A model generated the notes under the pieces. The model did no database searches. It saw nothing but the letters and a program-made list of their open reading frames with translations, and was not told the DNA's origin. This document shows, piece after piece, positions 16,424-25,646 of a stretch of DNA of 64,000 nucleotides (positions within the stretch are counted from its first letter, which is position 1; the number at the start of each line of letters is the position of its first letter). The stretch is from the NCBI RefSeq assembly GCF_004341365.1, contig NZ_SLXH01000025.1:1-64000 (forward strand). Direction: 5' to 3'. The position numbers and the translations under genes are program-made. This stretch comes from Simplicispira metamorpha (GTDB lineage: Bacteria; Pseudomonadota; Gammaproteobacteria; Burkholderiales; Burkholderiaceae_C).

Positions 16424-17335
16424 TCAGCGCAGGCGCGGGTTCAGCGCATCGCGCAGCCAGTCGCCCAGCAGGTTCACGCTCAGGGCGATGAGCACCAGCA
16501 TCAGGCCGGGGAACACCGTGATCCACCACTCGCCCGAGAACAAATAGTCGTTGCCCACCCGGATCAGCGTGCCCAGCGAGGGCGAGGTGGGCGGCGCGCC
16601 CACGCCCAGAAACGACAGCGTGGCCTCGGTGATGATGGCCGTGGCCACCTGGATGGTGGCCAGCACCAGCACCGGCCCCATCACGTTGGGCAGCACGTGG
16701 CGGCGCATGATGGTCAGCGGCGCCACGCCGGTGACGCGCGCGGCCTGCACGTATTCCTTGTTGCGCTCGACCAGCGTGGAGCCGCGCACCGTGCGCGCGT
16801 ACTGCACCCAGCCGGTGAGCGAAATCGACACGATGAGCACGCCAAAGGCCAGTGACTCGTGCGCGTTGGGCAGCAGCGCCCGGCCCACGCCCGCAATCAG
16901 CAGCGCCACCAAAATGGCCGGAAACGACAGCATCACATCGCACAGGCGCATGAGCAGGCCGTCAATCCAGCCGCCGGTAAAGCCCGCCAGCAGCCCCAGC
17001 GCCACACCCACCACCACCGACAGCAGCACCGAGGCGATGCCCACCACCAGCGAGATGCGCGCGCCGTAGATCAGCGCCGAGAGGATGTCGCGGCCCTGGT
17101 CATCGGTGCCCAGCAGGTATTTGGCGCTGCCGTGCTCGCTCCAGGCGGGGGGCAGGCGCGCGTCGCTCAGCTCCAGCGTGGCCAGGTCAAACGGGTTGTA
17201 CGGCGCCACCCAGGGCGCAAACAGCGCGCAGAACACGCACACCAGCGCCACGGCGGCAGCCACCAACGCCATGGGCGAGGTGCGCAGGCTGTAGCCCACA
17301 TCGCTGTCCCACCAGCGCAGCAAGGTTGCCTTCAT
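16424..17335 (-). CDS. peptide-type ABC transporter permease (DppC/OppC)
   Basis: Inner-membrane permease of 303 residues. It has an N-terminal cytoplasmic stretch, a first membrane segment (LVAAAVALVCVFCALFAPWV) and the OppC N-terminal domain with LGTDDQGRDILSALIYGARI. The EAA loop is VRGSTLVERNKEYVQAARVT. It pairs with the DppB-like permease at 18700-19680. The M20 hydrolase gene sits between the two permease genes, an unusual split. A repeat copy separates this gene from the hydrolase gene. Confidence 0.9.
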   Translation of the reverse strand: MKATLLRWWDSDVGYSLRTSPMALVAAAVALVCVFCALFAPWVAPYNPFDLATLELSDARLPPAWSEHGSAKYLLGTDDQGRDILSALIYGARISLVVGIASVLLSVVVGVALGLLAGFTGGWIDGLLMRLCDVMLSFPAILVALLIAGVGRALLPNAHESLAFGVLIVSISLTGWVQYARTVRGSTLVERNKEYVQAARVTGVAPLTIMRRHVLPNVMGPVLVLATIQVATAIITEATLSFLGVGAPPTSPSLGTLIRVGNDYLFSGEWWITVFPGLMLVLIALSVNLLGDWLRDALNPRLR

Positions 17336-17378
17336 GGCGCGGGTGCCTTGCAGGGGTGGGGCACAGCGCTCTTCGCTA

Positions 17379-17440
17379 CTGAAAAAATAGCTGATCGCGC
17401 TTGACTGGCGTGGCTTGGAGCCGTTTTTTGCTTGAATTTC
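17379..17440 (-). repeat. dispersed ~60-bp repeat, copy F
   Basis: Reverse-orientation copy with AAATAGCTGATCGCGCTTGA and GGCTTGGAGCCGTTTTTTGC, between the permease C gene and the M20 hydrolase gene. Confidence 0.7.
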
Positions 17441-17482
17441 ATGGTGCGATGGTGGTGTGCCACTGGTGCTGCTGCGGGGGCC

Positions 17483-18700
17483 TTACGGCGTGGCCAGGGG
17501 CATGGCCTGCTCGACCAGGCTGGCGTGCAAGGCGGCGCCCAGCGGCAGGATGTCGTCGTTGAAGTCGTAGCGGCTGTTGTGCAACGCACAGGCGCTGGGG
17601 CCACCGCCCTGGCCCAGGCGCAGGTAGGCGCCTGGCTTGCTTTGCAGCATGAAAGAGAAGTCTTCTGCGCCCATGCTGGGTTCGAGGTCGCGCACCACGT
17701 TGTCGGCGCCCACCAGGCGCTCGGCCACATCGCCCGCAAACAGCGCTTCGCTTTCGGTGTTGATGGTGGCGGGGTAAATGCGCTCGTACTGCACCGTGGC
17801 CGTGGCGCCAAAGCCCAGGGCGATGGCGCTGCACAGCTCTTTCAGGCGCTGCTCCACCATGGCCTGCACGGCGGGGTCAAAACTGCGCACCGTGCCCACC
17901 AGGGTGGCGGTGCCCGGCAGCACGCTGAAGGCGCCCAGGTCGCCCGCCTGCACTGCGCACAGGCTGATGACGGCGCTATCGAGTGGCCGCACGTTGCGCG
18001 CCACGATGCCTTGCACGGCGGTGATGATGTGCGCGGCCACCAGCACCACATCCACCGTCTGGTAAGCGTGGGCGCCGTGGCCGCCGCGCCCGGCAATGTG
18101 GATGGTGACGCGGTCAGCAGCGGCCATCATGGCGCCGCTGTTGATGCCCACGGTGCCCGGTTGCATGGCGGGCCAGTTGTGCATGGCGTAGATGGACTGC
18201 ACCGGAAAGCGCTCGAACAGGCCGTCTTCCATCATCACGCGGGCACCGGCAAAGCCTTCTTCGCCGGGCTGAAAAATCAGCACCGCTGTGCCATCAAACT
18301 GGCGCGTGGCCGCCAGGTAGCGCGCAGCACCCACCAGCATGGCGGTGTGGCCGTCGTGGCCGCAGCCATGCATAAGGCCGGGCTTGCCCGACTTCCAGGC
18401 AAAGTCGTTGTGCTCGGCCATGGGCAGCGCGTCCATGTCGGCGCGCAGGCCCACCATGGCGCCGCTCGATTGCCCGCACCCCCGGATCACCCCGACCACG
18501 CCGGTGCGGCCAATGCCGGTATGCACTTCATCGACGCCGCACACCTTGAGCGCCTCGACCACGCGGGCCGCCGTGTAGACCTCTTCAAAACCCAGCTCCG
18601 GGTGGGCGTGCAGGTCGCGGCGCAGCGCGGTCAGCTCCGGGTGGTACTGGGCGATATGGGCAAAGGCCCGGCCCCCGATTTTCCAACGCGAGAACGCCAT
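17483..18700 (-). CDS. M20 family amidohydrolase (hippurate hydrolase/aminoacylase type)
   Basis: Metal-dependent amidohydrolase of 405 residues. Motifs are LRRDLHAHPELGFEE, the metal-site GLMHGCGHDGHTAMLVGAAR and FQPGEEGFAGARVMMEDGLF, and the C-terminal metal ligand region EPSMGAEDFSFMLQ. Such enzymes deacylate N-acyl amino acids or cleave peptides. The ATG at 18700 shares its A with the TGA of the permease gene (TGATG), so the hydrolase is translationally coupled to the transporter and probably processes the imported substrate (inference). Confidence 0.9.
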   Translation of the reverse strand: MAFSRWKIGGRAFAHIAQYHPELTALRRDLHAHPELGFEEVYTAARVVEALKVCGVDEVHTGIGRTGVVGVIRGCGQSSGAMVGLRADMDALPMAEHNDFAWKSGKPGLMHGCGHDGHTAMLVGAARYLAATRQFDGTAVLIFQPGEEGFAGARVMMEDGLFERFPVQSIYAMHNWPAMQPGTVGINSGAMMAAADRVTIHIAGRGGHGAHAYQTVDVVLVAAHIITAVQGIVARNVRPLDSAVISLCAVQAGDLGAFSVLPGTATLVGTVRSFDPAVQAMVEQRLKELCSAIALGFGATATVQYERIYPATINTESEALFAGDVAERLVGADNVVRDLEPSMGAEDFSFMLQSKPGAYLRLGQGGGPSACALHNSRYDFNDDILPLGAALHASLVEQAMPLATP

Positions 18701-19680
18701 CAGTGCCCCCCTGCCTGGCCCACGCGCAGGCGCGGGTCCACAACGAAATACAACAAATCCACCACCAGGTTGATGACCACAAAAATCAGCGCAATCAGAC
18801 ACAAATAGGCGGCCATGACGGGAATATCGGCAAACGTCACCGCCTGGATGAACAACAGGCCCATGCCGGGCCACTGGAACACCGTCTCGGTGATGATGGC
18901 AAAGGCAATCAGCCCGCCCAATTGCAGGCCGGTGATGGTCATCACCGGCACCAAGGTGTTTTTCAGGGCATGGCCGAAGTGGATGGCCCGGTCAGACAGG
19001 CCGCGCGCCCGGGCAAACTTGATGTAGTCGGTGCGCAGCACTTCCAGCATTTCAGCGCGCACCAGCCGCATGATCAGCGTGAGCTGAAAAATCGCCAGCG
19101 TGATGGCCGGCAGCGTGATGTGGTGCCAGCCCTTGAGCGTGAGCAGCCCCGTGCTCCACCAGCCCAGTTGCACCACCTCACCCCGGCCAAAGCTGGGAAA
19201 CCAGCCCAGCGTCACGGAAAACACCAGAATCAACAGGATGCCGATCAGGAACGTGGGCAGCGATACGCCCAGCAACGAGAGCGTCATGAACAACTGGCTG
19301 GTGAAGGTGCCCCGCTTGAGCGCGGCATAGACCCCCATGGGCACGCCCACGGCCAGCGCCAGAAAAGCGGCCACCAGGGCCAACTCCAGCGTGGCCGGAA
19401 AACGCTCTGCCATCAGGCTGGACACCTTGGCGCCCTGGCGCAGGCTCAGGCCAAACTCCCCCTGCGCCGCATTGAGCAGAAAGTGCCAGAACTGCACGAT
19501 GAAAGGCTGGTCCAGCCCCAGATCGGCGCGCAGGGCACGGATCTGCTCGGGCGTGGCGTCCTGCCCGAGCAAGAACACCACGGGGTCGCCCACATACTGG
19601 AACAGCATGAACGACACCAGGGCCACCGTGACCATGACCATCACCGCCTGGATCAGGCGGCGCAGTATGAAAGCAAGCAT
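18700..19680 (-). CDS. peptide-type ABC transporter permease (DppB/OppB)
   Basis: Permease of 326 residues with six membrane spans, starting MLAFILRRLIQAVMVMVTVA. It has the family block LGLDQPFIVQFWHFLLNAAQ and the EAA loop MLEVLRTDYIKFARARGLSD. The ATG at 19680 was chosen because the longer frame upstream has the composition of noncoding sequence. It heads the transporter operon. No solute-binding protein gene is found on either side, so the binding protein must be encoded elsewhere. Confidence 0.9.
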   Translation of the reverse strand: MLAFILRRLIQAVMVMVTVALVSFMLFQYVGDPVVFLLGQDATPEQIRALRADLGLDQPFIVQFWHFLLNAAQGEFGLSLRQGAKVSSLMAERFPATLELALVAAFLALAVGVPMGVYAALKRGTFTSQLFMTLSLLGVSLPTFLIGILLILVFSVTLGWFPSFGRGEVVQLGWWSTGLLTLKGWHHITLPAITLAIFQLTLIMRLVRAEMLEVLRTDYIKFARARGLSDRAIHFGHALKNTLVPVMTITGLQLGGLIAFAIITETVFQWPGMGLLFIQAVTFADIPVMAAYLCLIALIFVVINLVVDLLYFVVDPRLRVGQAGGH

Positions 19681-19828
19681 CAAAAAAGGTGGTGTGTGTG
19701 GTCGATAACGCCGCAGACGGGCTGCGGCGACAAAGCGGACAAGGATAAAGCAGTTCCACCGCACTGGCAGCCGCAGGGGCAGGCACAGCATGGAACGAAA
19801 ACGAGGATGCTTGTGCGCCCACCAATGC

Positions 19829-19854
19829 AAAGGCCCCGGTACTTCGGAGCCTTT
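19829..19854 (-). terminator. terminator downstream of the first porin
   Basis: On the minus strand AAAGGCTCCG pairs with CGGGGCCTTT across AAGTAC. It lies 24 bp after the porin stop and separates it from the transporter operon. The T run is short. Confidence 0.6.
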
Positions 19855-19878
19855 ACAGCGTGCGGGCAATGGCCTGCG

Positions 19879-21027
19879 TCAGAACCGGTGGCGGATACCG
19901 ATGGTAAAGCCCGTGCGCGACTTGGCACCGTTGGCGCCAGTCGGGTTGGTGGCAGAAACGGCAGCCGCGCTGCTCAGGCTGACGGCGCCTTTGAGCTTGG
20001 TGTGATCCACCTCCAGGTAAGCGTCCGTGCGCTTGGAGAATGCGTAGTCTGCCGCCATGGTGAAGAAGTTGGCCTTGGCATCTGCCATGGCCACGGGGCC
20101 AGTTTGCTTGGCATGGAAATAGTGGGCGGCCACGTTGAGTTGGGGCGTCACCTGGTAGCCCACACCCAGTTTGTAAATCGTGCGCTTGTTGGCGGCCAGG
20201 AATGCGGGGCCCCCAAAGCCACCGTTGATCGTGCCCTGCCACATGGCGCTGAGCACGGCAAAGTCCACCGGGCTGGTCAGTTGATCGACCTTGTTCTCGC
20301 CGTAGCCCAGGTTGATGTACCAGGGGCCGGTGCGGTAGGAGCCGCCCAGCGTCCAGGCTTTGACTTTCTTGCCCGAAGCAAACTCATAGTTCTGGTAGCC
20401 CATGCCAGCGGCCAGGCCATCTGCGGCATAGCGCAGGTAGCCGCCCACGGTCTTGCCGCCTGTCGGGCTGTTGGCGTCAAAGGAATACTGCAAAGCGCCC
20501 CGCACAGGCCCCACCTCGGCCATGTACTTGATCATCTCGTTCTGGCGCGCGCCCAGCGCAAAGCCGATTTCCGGCTTGTAAATCTCCATGTAGGGCGAAT
20601 AAGGGTAAGACGCATAGGTGCTGGTCACCAGATCAAACAGGATGTTGTATTGGCGGCCAAAAGTGACACGCCCGAAGCCCCCCTGCAAACCCAGCCAGGA
20701 CTGCTGGAACGCTGGCGAGGTATTGGCACCGTTGTTGGCGGTAAAACGGTTTTCCATATTGACCAGCGCTTTGAGGCCACCGCCCAGGTCTTCCGTAACG
20801 TTGATACCCCAGCGGCTTTGCGACATGCCGCCACCCACCATCTGGCTCAATGACTCGCCAGGGTTGGTCGCTGGGCCTTCGTTGGTAGTGCGGCGATACG
20901 CCAGATCGACGATGCCGTACAGCTGCACACTGCTGCTTTGTTCAGCACTGCCTTGCGCACAGGCCGTTGCCGACGCCAAGGCCACGACCCCCAGAACACC
21001 CACCTGCTTGAACGTGTTTTTCTTCAT
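19879..21027 (-). CDS. Gram-negative porin (OmpC/Omp32-like)
   Basis: Outer-membrane beta-barrel protein of 382 residues. It has a signal peptide (MKKNTFKQVGVLGVVALASA, cleavage near CAQ), the mature start SVQLYGIVDLAYRR and a terminal aromatic residue (FTIGIRHRF) needed for BAM-dependent insertion. The ATG at 21027 follows GAGAGACAACGAC. The trimeric porin passes small solutes, and Comamonadaceae porins of this family favour anions. It lies immediately upstream of the peptide transporter operon on the same strand but is separated by a terminator. Confidence 0.92.
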   Translation of the reverse strand: MKKNTFKQVGVLGVVALASATACAQGSAEQSSSVQLYGIVDLAYRRTTNEGPATNPGESLSQMVGGGMSQSRWGINVTEDLGGGLKALVNMENRFTANNGANTSPAFQQSWLGLQGGFGRVTFGRQYNILFDLVTSTYASYPYSPYMEIYKPEIGFALGARQNEMIKYMAEVGPVRGALQYSFDANSPTGGKTVGGYLRYAADGLAAGMGYQNYEFASGKKVKAWTLGGSYRTGPWYINLGYGENKVDQLTSPVDFAVLSAMWQGTINGGFGGPAFLAANKRTIYKLGVGYQVTPQLNVAAHYFHAKQTGPVAMADAKANFFTMAADYAFSKRTDAYLEVDHTKLKGAVSLSSAAAVSATNPTGANGAKSRTGFTIGIRHRF

Positions 21028-21171
21028 GTCGTTGTCTCTCTTTCTGTAGTTGGTTACGACCAATTCAGTGTAGTAAGAGCATTACTGACAAAAACCGCTT
21101 GTTGCAAATGGCCTACACGTGATAGCGCTGATTAGAGCCCTCACTCCATTTTTGACCCCGAAAAAACCAAA

Positions 21172-21200
21172 GCCGCCAACCCGAAGGTTGGCGGCTTTTT
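21172..21200 (-). terminator. strong bidirectional terminator between the porins
   Basis: GCCGCCAACC and GGTTGGCGGC form a perfect 10-bp stem with a four-base loop. It is flanked by T runs on both strands and terminates the second porin, whose stop is at 21233. Confidence 0.9.
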
Positions 21201-21232
21201 CTATATCACGACTGGCTTATGCCAGCGGGTGA

Positions 21233-22165
21233 TTAGAAGTTGTGGCGAATGCCCAGGCCCAGGTGGTTCTTGGCGCCAGTAGTCAGCTTCTTTTCGCCGT
21301 CTTTGTAGTAAGCGGCGTAAGCGAAGGTGCGCTTGGACAGGGCGTACTTGCCTTCGACGACCACGTCGGTGTCCTTAGCCTTGGTGTCGCGAGCGATGTC
21401 CAGGGTCACAGAGAAAGCACCGACTGGAACAGTACCGCCAATGGTGAAGCCGCTTTGCTTTTGTTCGCCAGCAATGCCCTTGCCGCCCTTGTAGCCGTCT
21501 TGCCACGAAGCAGCGATCTTGGCCACGCCGAAGTCGTAAGAACCGCCCAAGGAAGCATTGCCCTTGAAGTCCTTGACCTTGTTGTACGACAGAGCAGCAG
21601 CGATGGGGCCGTTTGCGTAGATGACGTTCAGGTCATACTTGGCATTGCCACCGTTGTCGGGCTTCATGATGTAGCCCACGGTTGCGCTGAAACCACCGAA
21701 ATTGGGGGTGGTGTAGGCGAATTGGCTGTCGTTACGCGAACCAGCGGCCACGAAACCGAATTGGTTGGCAGCAGCCGAGTAGTTGGCGGCGCCAGTCAGT
21801 TCCCAGGCAGCCATGCCGTAGTAGCTAGGAGTCAGCGAACGGCCCAGACGCACGGAGCCGAAGTTGCCCGACAGACCCAACCATGCAGCGCGTTGGAATG
21901 TGTTGGCATCGGTCTTGCCGGATTCAGCGTTGATGCCTTGCTCGAAGTTGAAGGAAGCCTTCAGGCCGCCACCCAGGTCTTCCACGCCGCGCACGCCCAG
22001 ACGGCTGTTGCCGTTGTTCATGGTGCCATTGCCGGTCATTTGAGCGGAAATGCCGTTGGATTTGACCAAGCCGAGGTCAGCCACGCCGTACAGAGTGACG
22101 GAAGATTGAGCCATGGCGACGCCGGAAGCAGCCAGCACGGCCAGGGCAATCAGGGATTTTTTCAT
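21233..22165 (-). CDS. Gram-negative porin (OmpC family), second copy
   Basis: Porin of 310 residues with signal peptide [20 protein letters not shown], mature start [18 protein letters not shown] and C-terminal LGLGIRHNF. It is shorter than the neighbouring porin and clearly divergent in the loops, so not a recent tandem duplicate. Codon use looks more uniform than in surrounding genes, which fits a highly expressed major porin (inference). GGAGTAACTCGCA upstream supports the start at 22165. Confidence 0.93.
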   Translation of the reverse strand: MKKSLIALAVLAASGVAMAQSSVTLYGVADLGLVKSNGISAQMTGNGTMNNGNSRLGVRGVEDLGGGLKASFNFEQGINAESGKTDANTFQRAAWLGLSGNFGSVRLGRSLTPSYYGMAAWELTGAANYSAAANQFGFVAAGSRNDSQFAYTTPNFGGFSATVGYIMKPDNGGNAKYDLNVIYANGPIAAALSYNKVKDFKGNASLGGSYDFGVAKIAASWQDGYKGGKGIAGEQKQSGFTIGGTVPVGAFSVTLDIARDTKAKDTDVVVEGKYALSKRTFAYAAYYKDGEKKLTTGAKNHLGLGIRHNF

Positions 22166-22476
22166 TGCGAGTTACTCCAAGGTTAAACATAGGGCGCCGG
22201 TACGGGGGGTCTTGGGTGTTGTGGCACCTGCTCAGTCCCGCCGGTTCCCCGGGCCAACCTCCTGGTGGGGAAGTTGTATCTATTGCACCAGACACGGGAC
22301 AGTTTCGCAAAGGAATTCACCCACAATGGGCGCCAAAGCCAAAATTCGTTGCACGCCTGCAACATAGCGGGGGAGATGGCACTGACCAATCCGTCTGGAG
22401 ACCACGTCAAGTCCAAAAACCTGCTTTTTTGTATCCGAATGAAAATTTCGCAGCAAACAAATCTCAGGAGAAACCG
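22166..22476. promoter_or_regulatory. divergent promoter region between porin and coq7
   Basis: 311 bp with no gene, holding the promoters of the minus-strand porin and plus-strand coq7. The coq7 ribosome site CAGGAGA is at 22465-22471. I see no palindrome or repeat strong enough to call an operator. Confidence 0.45.
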
Positions 22477-23094
22477 ATGGATCAATTACTCACCGCTGCC
22501 GATGCAGCCCTGCGCACGCTCTTTGCCACACCACGCGCCAATGAAGAATCGCCCGGAAAGCAACATCCCGTTGGTGATCTCGACGCCGCAGAGCAGCGCT
22601 TGTCGGGGGCATTGATGCGCGTCAACCATGTGGGCGAAGTGTGCGCACAGGCGCTGTATACCGCCCAGGCCGCTGTCACCAAAGACCCGCAATTGCGCGC
22701 CCACCTGCTGGAGGCCGCCCGAGAAGAGGGCGACCACCTAGCTTGGACGCGCGAGCGCCTGCAAGAGCTGGGCACGCGCCCCAGCCTGCTCAACCCGCTG
22801 TGGTACGCGGGCGCATTTGCGCTGGGGGTGGTGGCCTCCAAAGTGAGTGACGCCATGAGCCTGGGCTTTGTGGTGGAAACCGAAACCCAGGTGGCCGCGC
22901 ACCTGCAAAGCCACCTTGATCGGTTGCCGGAACAAGATTTGGCCTCGCGCGCCATCGTCGAGCGCATGAAGGACGACGAAGAGCGCCATGCGGCCAACGC
23001 GCTGGCCGCAGGCGCCGTGGACATTCCACTGCCCGCGCGGGCGCTGATGCAGGCAGCAGCCAAGGTCATGACCACCACAGCGCATTACATCTGA
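22477..23094 (+). CDS. coq7: 2-nonaprenyl-3-methyl-6-methoxy-1,4-benzoquinol hydroxylase (Coq7/CAT5)
   Basis: Di-iron hydroxylase of 205 residues carrying out the last ring hydroxylation of ubiquinone biosynthesis, an alternative to the flavoprotein UbiF. Ligand motifs are [43 protein letters not shown] and [13 protein letters not shown], that is repeated ExxH pairs. The ATG at 22477 follows CAGGAGAAACCG; the longer upstream frame runs through the promoter region. Likely associated with the inner membrane face. Confidence 0.93.
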   Translation: MDQLLTAADAALRTLFATPRANEESPGKQHPVGDLDAAEQRLSGALMRVNHVGEVCAQALYTAQAAVTKDPQLRAHLLEAAREEGDHLAWTRERLQELGTRPSLLNPLWYAGAFALGVVASKVSDAMSLGFVVETETQVAAHLQSHLDRLPEQDLASRAIVERMKDDEERHAANALAAGAVDIPLPARALMQAAAKVMTTTAHYI

Positions 23095-23133
23095 ACTGAA
23101 TGCGCTGCACTTTGCTGGGGGCCATACCGTTTG

Positions 23134-23583
23134 TCAGGCCTCCAGCACCTCAAAGCTGGTGGTGATGGCCGCTGTCTTGCCCAGCATGATGCTGGCCGAG
23201 CAGTATTTGTCATGGCTCATGGCAATGGCGCGCTCCACGACGGGCGCAGCCAGGCCTTTGCCGGTCACGGTGAAGTGCATGTGGATGGCGGTGAACACCT
23301 TGGGATCGGTGGCGGCGCGCTCGGTGGTCAGCTTGACGCTGCAACCGCGCACATCATGGCGCCCGCGCTTCAGGATCAAGACCACGTCATAGGCAGTGCA
23401 ACCGCCCGTGCCGGCCAGCACCGTTTCCATGGGCCGGGGCGCCAGGTTCTGGCCACCGTTGGCGGGGTTGGCAGCGTCGGGCGCACCATCCATGGTCAGC
23501 ACATGGCCGCTGCCCGTCTCTGCCACAAAACCCATGCCTGAGCGCGTGCCCGCGCCACCTGTCCAACTCACTGTGCATTCCAT
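23134..23583 (-). CDS. OsmC family protein
   Basis: OsmC/Ohr-fold protein of 149 residues. The two conserved cysteines are in GTGGCTAYDVVLIL and DVRGCSVKLTTERA, which in this family form the peroxidase centre. The start at 23583 (MECTVSWTGGAGTRSGMGFV) follows AAAGGTC. It probably reduces organic hydroperoxides or handles another thiol-reactive compound. It is convergent with coq7 and divergent from the ilvA leader. Confidence 0.88.
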   Translation of the reverse strand: MECTVSWTGGAGTRSGMGFVAETGSGHVLTMDGAPDAANPANGGQNLAPRPMETVLAGTGGCTAYDVVLILKRGRHDVRGCSVKLTTERAATDPKVFTAIHMHFTVTGKGLAAPVVERAIAMSHDKYCSASIMLGKTAAITTSFEVLEA

Positions 23584-23942
23584 GCCGATGACCTTTGTTA
23601 TGTGAAATGATTTTTGCCTGAGCGCCTTGCCCACCCCCACGTGCAGCCACATGGAACAGGGCAAAGATTGCTTTAACCCCTGAATTGTCCCGGATTTTGT
23701 TGCGACGCAACATTCACACGGCAATTAGGGTAAACTCCCATCCAGCGCTGCCAGTTGATTGCAACAGGCACCGGCAAAGTGGCTATGCCACCTGCCCTCG
23801 CAACGTTTGTCTCCTCCATCTCCTCAAAGGATGGATTCAGCCCCAAGCCTCACGGCCTGGGGCTTTTTTTTGGTCTTTTCCTGGAGGCAGTGCCTGGATG
23901 CGGGCGCCTATGATTGCTGCGAACTTTCCTGGCACCCCCACC
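23584..23942 (+). ncRNA. structured leader RNA or small RNA ending in a terminator, upstream of ilvA
   Basis: No gene fits here. On the plus strand 23756-23812 folds as nested stems: TTGC/GCAA outside, AGGCA/TGCCCT next, and GTGGC-TAT-GCCAC at the tip (23777-23789). A second hairpin pairs TCCATC with GATGGA (23815-23835), then comes the terminator at 23840-23872. The OsmC gene reads the other way, so any transcript reaching this terminator must start within about 250 bp. This suggests either an attenuator for ilvA or an independent small RNA of 100-140 nt. I do not recognise a known riboswitch class. Confidence 0.5.
23840..23872 (+). terminator. rho-independent terminator in the ilvA leader
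   Basis: AGCCCCA and TGGGGCT arms, extended by GCC/GGC around a TCAC loop, are followed by eight T residues. It lies about 70 bp before the ilvA start, on the same strand. Confidence 0.88.
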
Positions 23943-25508
23943 ATGACCCAGCAACTCACTCCCCTCGATTACCTGAAAAAGATCCTGACCGCGCGCGTGT
24001 ACGACGTGGCCACCGAAACCCACCTGGAGCTGGCCAAAAACCTGAGCCAGCGCCTGCACAACAAGGTGCTGCTCAAGCGCGAAGACCAGCAGCCCGTGTT
24101 CAGCTTCAAGCTGCGCGGCGCCTACAACAAGATGGCCCACCTCACGCCGGGCCAGCTCGAGCGCGGCGTGATCTGCGCATCCGCGGGCAACCACGCCCAG
24201 GGCGTGGCCATGAGCGCGCAAAAGCTGGGTACGCGCGCCATCATCGTCATGCCGACCACCACGCCGCAGCTCAAGATCGACGCCGTGCGCGCCCTGGGCG
24301 GCGAGGTGGTGCTGGCTGGCGAGAGCTACTCCGATGCCTACGCCCATTCCGTCAAGCTCGAAAAAGAGCTGGGCCTGACCTTCGTCCACCCCTTTGACGA
24401 CCCTGACGTGATCGCGGGCCAGGGCACCATCGCCATGGAAATCCTGCGCCAGCTGCCCCAGCTGGGCAGCCACCGGCTGGATGCGGTGTTCGTGGCCATT
24501 GGCGGCGGCGGCCTGATCTCCGGCGTGGCCAACTACATCAAGGCCGTGCGCCCCGAGATCAAGGTGATCGGCGTGCAGATGAACGACTCCGACGCCATGG
24601 CGCAGTCGGTGGCCCACGGCGAGCGCGTCACGCTGCCCGATGTGGGACTGTTCTCGGACGGCACCGCCGTCAAGCTGGTGGGCGAAGAAACCTTCCGCAT
24701 CGCCCAGGGGCTGGTCGATGGGTTCATCACCGTCGATACCGATGCCGTCTGCGCGGCCATCAAGGACGTGTTTGTCGATACGCGCAGCATCGTCGAACCC
24801 GCCGGTGCGCTGGCGGTGGCCGCCATCAAGCAGTACGTGGCCCAGCACCAGACGCAGGGCGAAACCTACGCCGCCATTTTGTGCGGCGCCAACATGAACT
24901 TTGACCGCCTGCGCTTTGTGGCCGAGCGCGCCGAAGTGGGCGAGGAGCGCGAGGCCCTGCTGGCCGTCACCATCCCCGAAGAGCGCGGCAGCTTTCGGCG
25001 CTTTTGCGAGGTGATTGGCGGCCTGCCCGGCGGCCCGCGCAACGTCACCGAGTTCACCTACCGCATCAGCGATGCCCACCGCGCCCACGTGTTTGTCGGG
25101 CTGACCACACAGGGCAAGGGCGAGTCGGCGCAACTGGCGCAAACCTTCAGCCAGCACGGCTTTGGTGCGCTGGACTTGACGCACGACGAGCTGGCCAAAG
25201 AGCACCTGCGCCACCTGGTGGGTGGCCACTCGGCGCTGGCGCAGGACGAGCGGCTGCTGCGCTTTGTCTTTCCCGAGCGGCCCGGCGCACTGCTCAAGTT
25301 CTTGAGCCTGATGCAGCCGACGTGGAACATCTCGCTGTTCCACTACCGCAACCAGGGCGCCGACTATGGCCGCATCCTGGTGGGTTTGCAGGTGCCCCCC
25401 GAAGACGCCGATGCTTTTGCCGCCTTTTTGGCCACGCTGGGCTATCCGTATGTCGAGGAAACGCTCAACCCGGCCTACCGGCTGTTCTTGCAGACGCCGC
25501 AAGCCTGA
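23943..25508 (+). CDS. ilvA: threonine ammonia-lyase, biosynthetic
   Basis: PLP enzyme of 521 residues converting threonine to 2-oxobutanoate, the first committed step of isoleucine synthesis. The catalytic lysine is in QPVFSFKLRGAYNKM and the PLP phosphate-binding loop is VAIGGGGLISGVANY. Two ACT-like regulatory repeats after residue 330 (EERGSFRRFCEVIGGLPGGP and FPERPGALLKFLSLM) match the isoleucine-inhibited type. The start at 23943 has only a poor ribosome site. A leader with a terminator upstream suggests control by attenuation, though I cannot identify the signal. Confidence 0.95.
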   Translation: MTQQLTPLDYLKKILTARVYDVATETHLELAKNLSQRLHNKVLLKREDQQPVFSFKLRGAYNKMAHLTPGQLERGVICASAGNHAQGVAMSAQKLGTRAIIVMPTTTPQLKIDAVRALGGEVVLAGESYSDAYAHSVKLEKELGLTFVHPFDDPDVIAGQGTIAMEILRQLPQLGSHRLDAVFVAIGGGGLISGVANYIKAVRPEIKVIGVQMNDSDAMAQSVAHGERVTLPDVGLFSDGTAVKLVGEETFRIAQGLVDGFITVDTDAVCAAIKDVFVDTRSIVEPAGALAVAAIKQYVAQHQTQGETYAAILCGANMNFDRLRFVAERAEVGEEREALLAVTIPEERGSFRRFCEVIGGLPGGPRNVTEFTYRISDAHRAHVFVGLTTQGKGESAQLAQTFSQHGFGALDLTHDELAKEHLRHLVGGHSALAQDERLLRFVFPERPGALLKFLSLMQPTWNISLFHYRNQGADYGRILVGLQVPPEDADAFAAFLATLGYPYVEETLNPAYRLFLQTPQA

Positions 25509-25521
25509 GGGCAGAGATAAC

Positions 25522-25578
25522 AGTCAAAATGGCTGCCTGTGCTTATGCAGTAAGCGCTGGCAGCTATCAATTTTGAAT
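25522..25578 (+). repeat. dispersed ~60-bp repeat, copy G
   Basis: Contains AAGCGCTGGCAGCTATCAAT. It lies between ilvA and the diguanylate cyclase gene. Confidence 0.8.
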
Positions 25579-25646
25579 CTCTGTACCTGACCCGGTTTTT
25601 CAGCAACGCCGCCTCGATCGCCAGAGTGCCACGGCACACGCACGCC

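Noticed and set aside
25626-25646. GTG at 25626 as the diguanylate cyclase start
   Set aside because: It adds only seven residues and lacks a ribosome site; the ATG at 25647 places the first membrane segment at the usual distance from the N-terminus.
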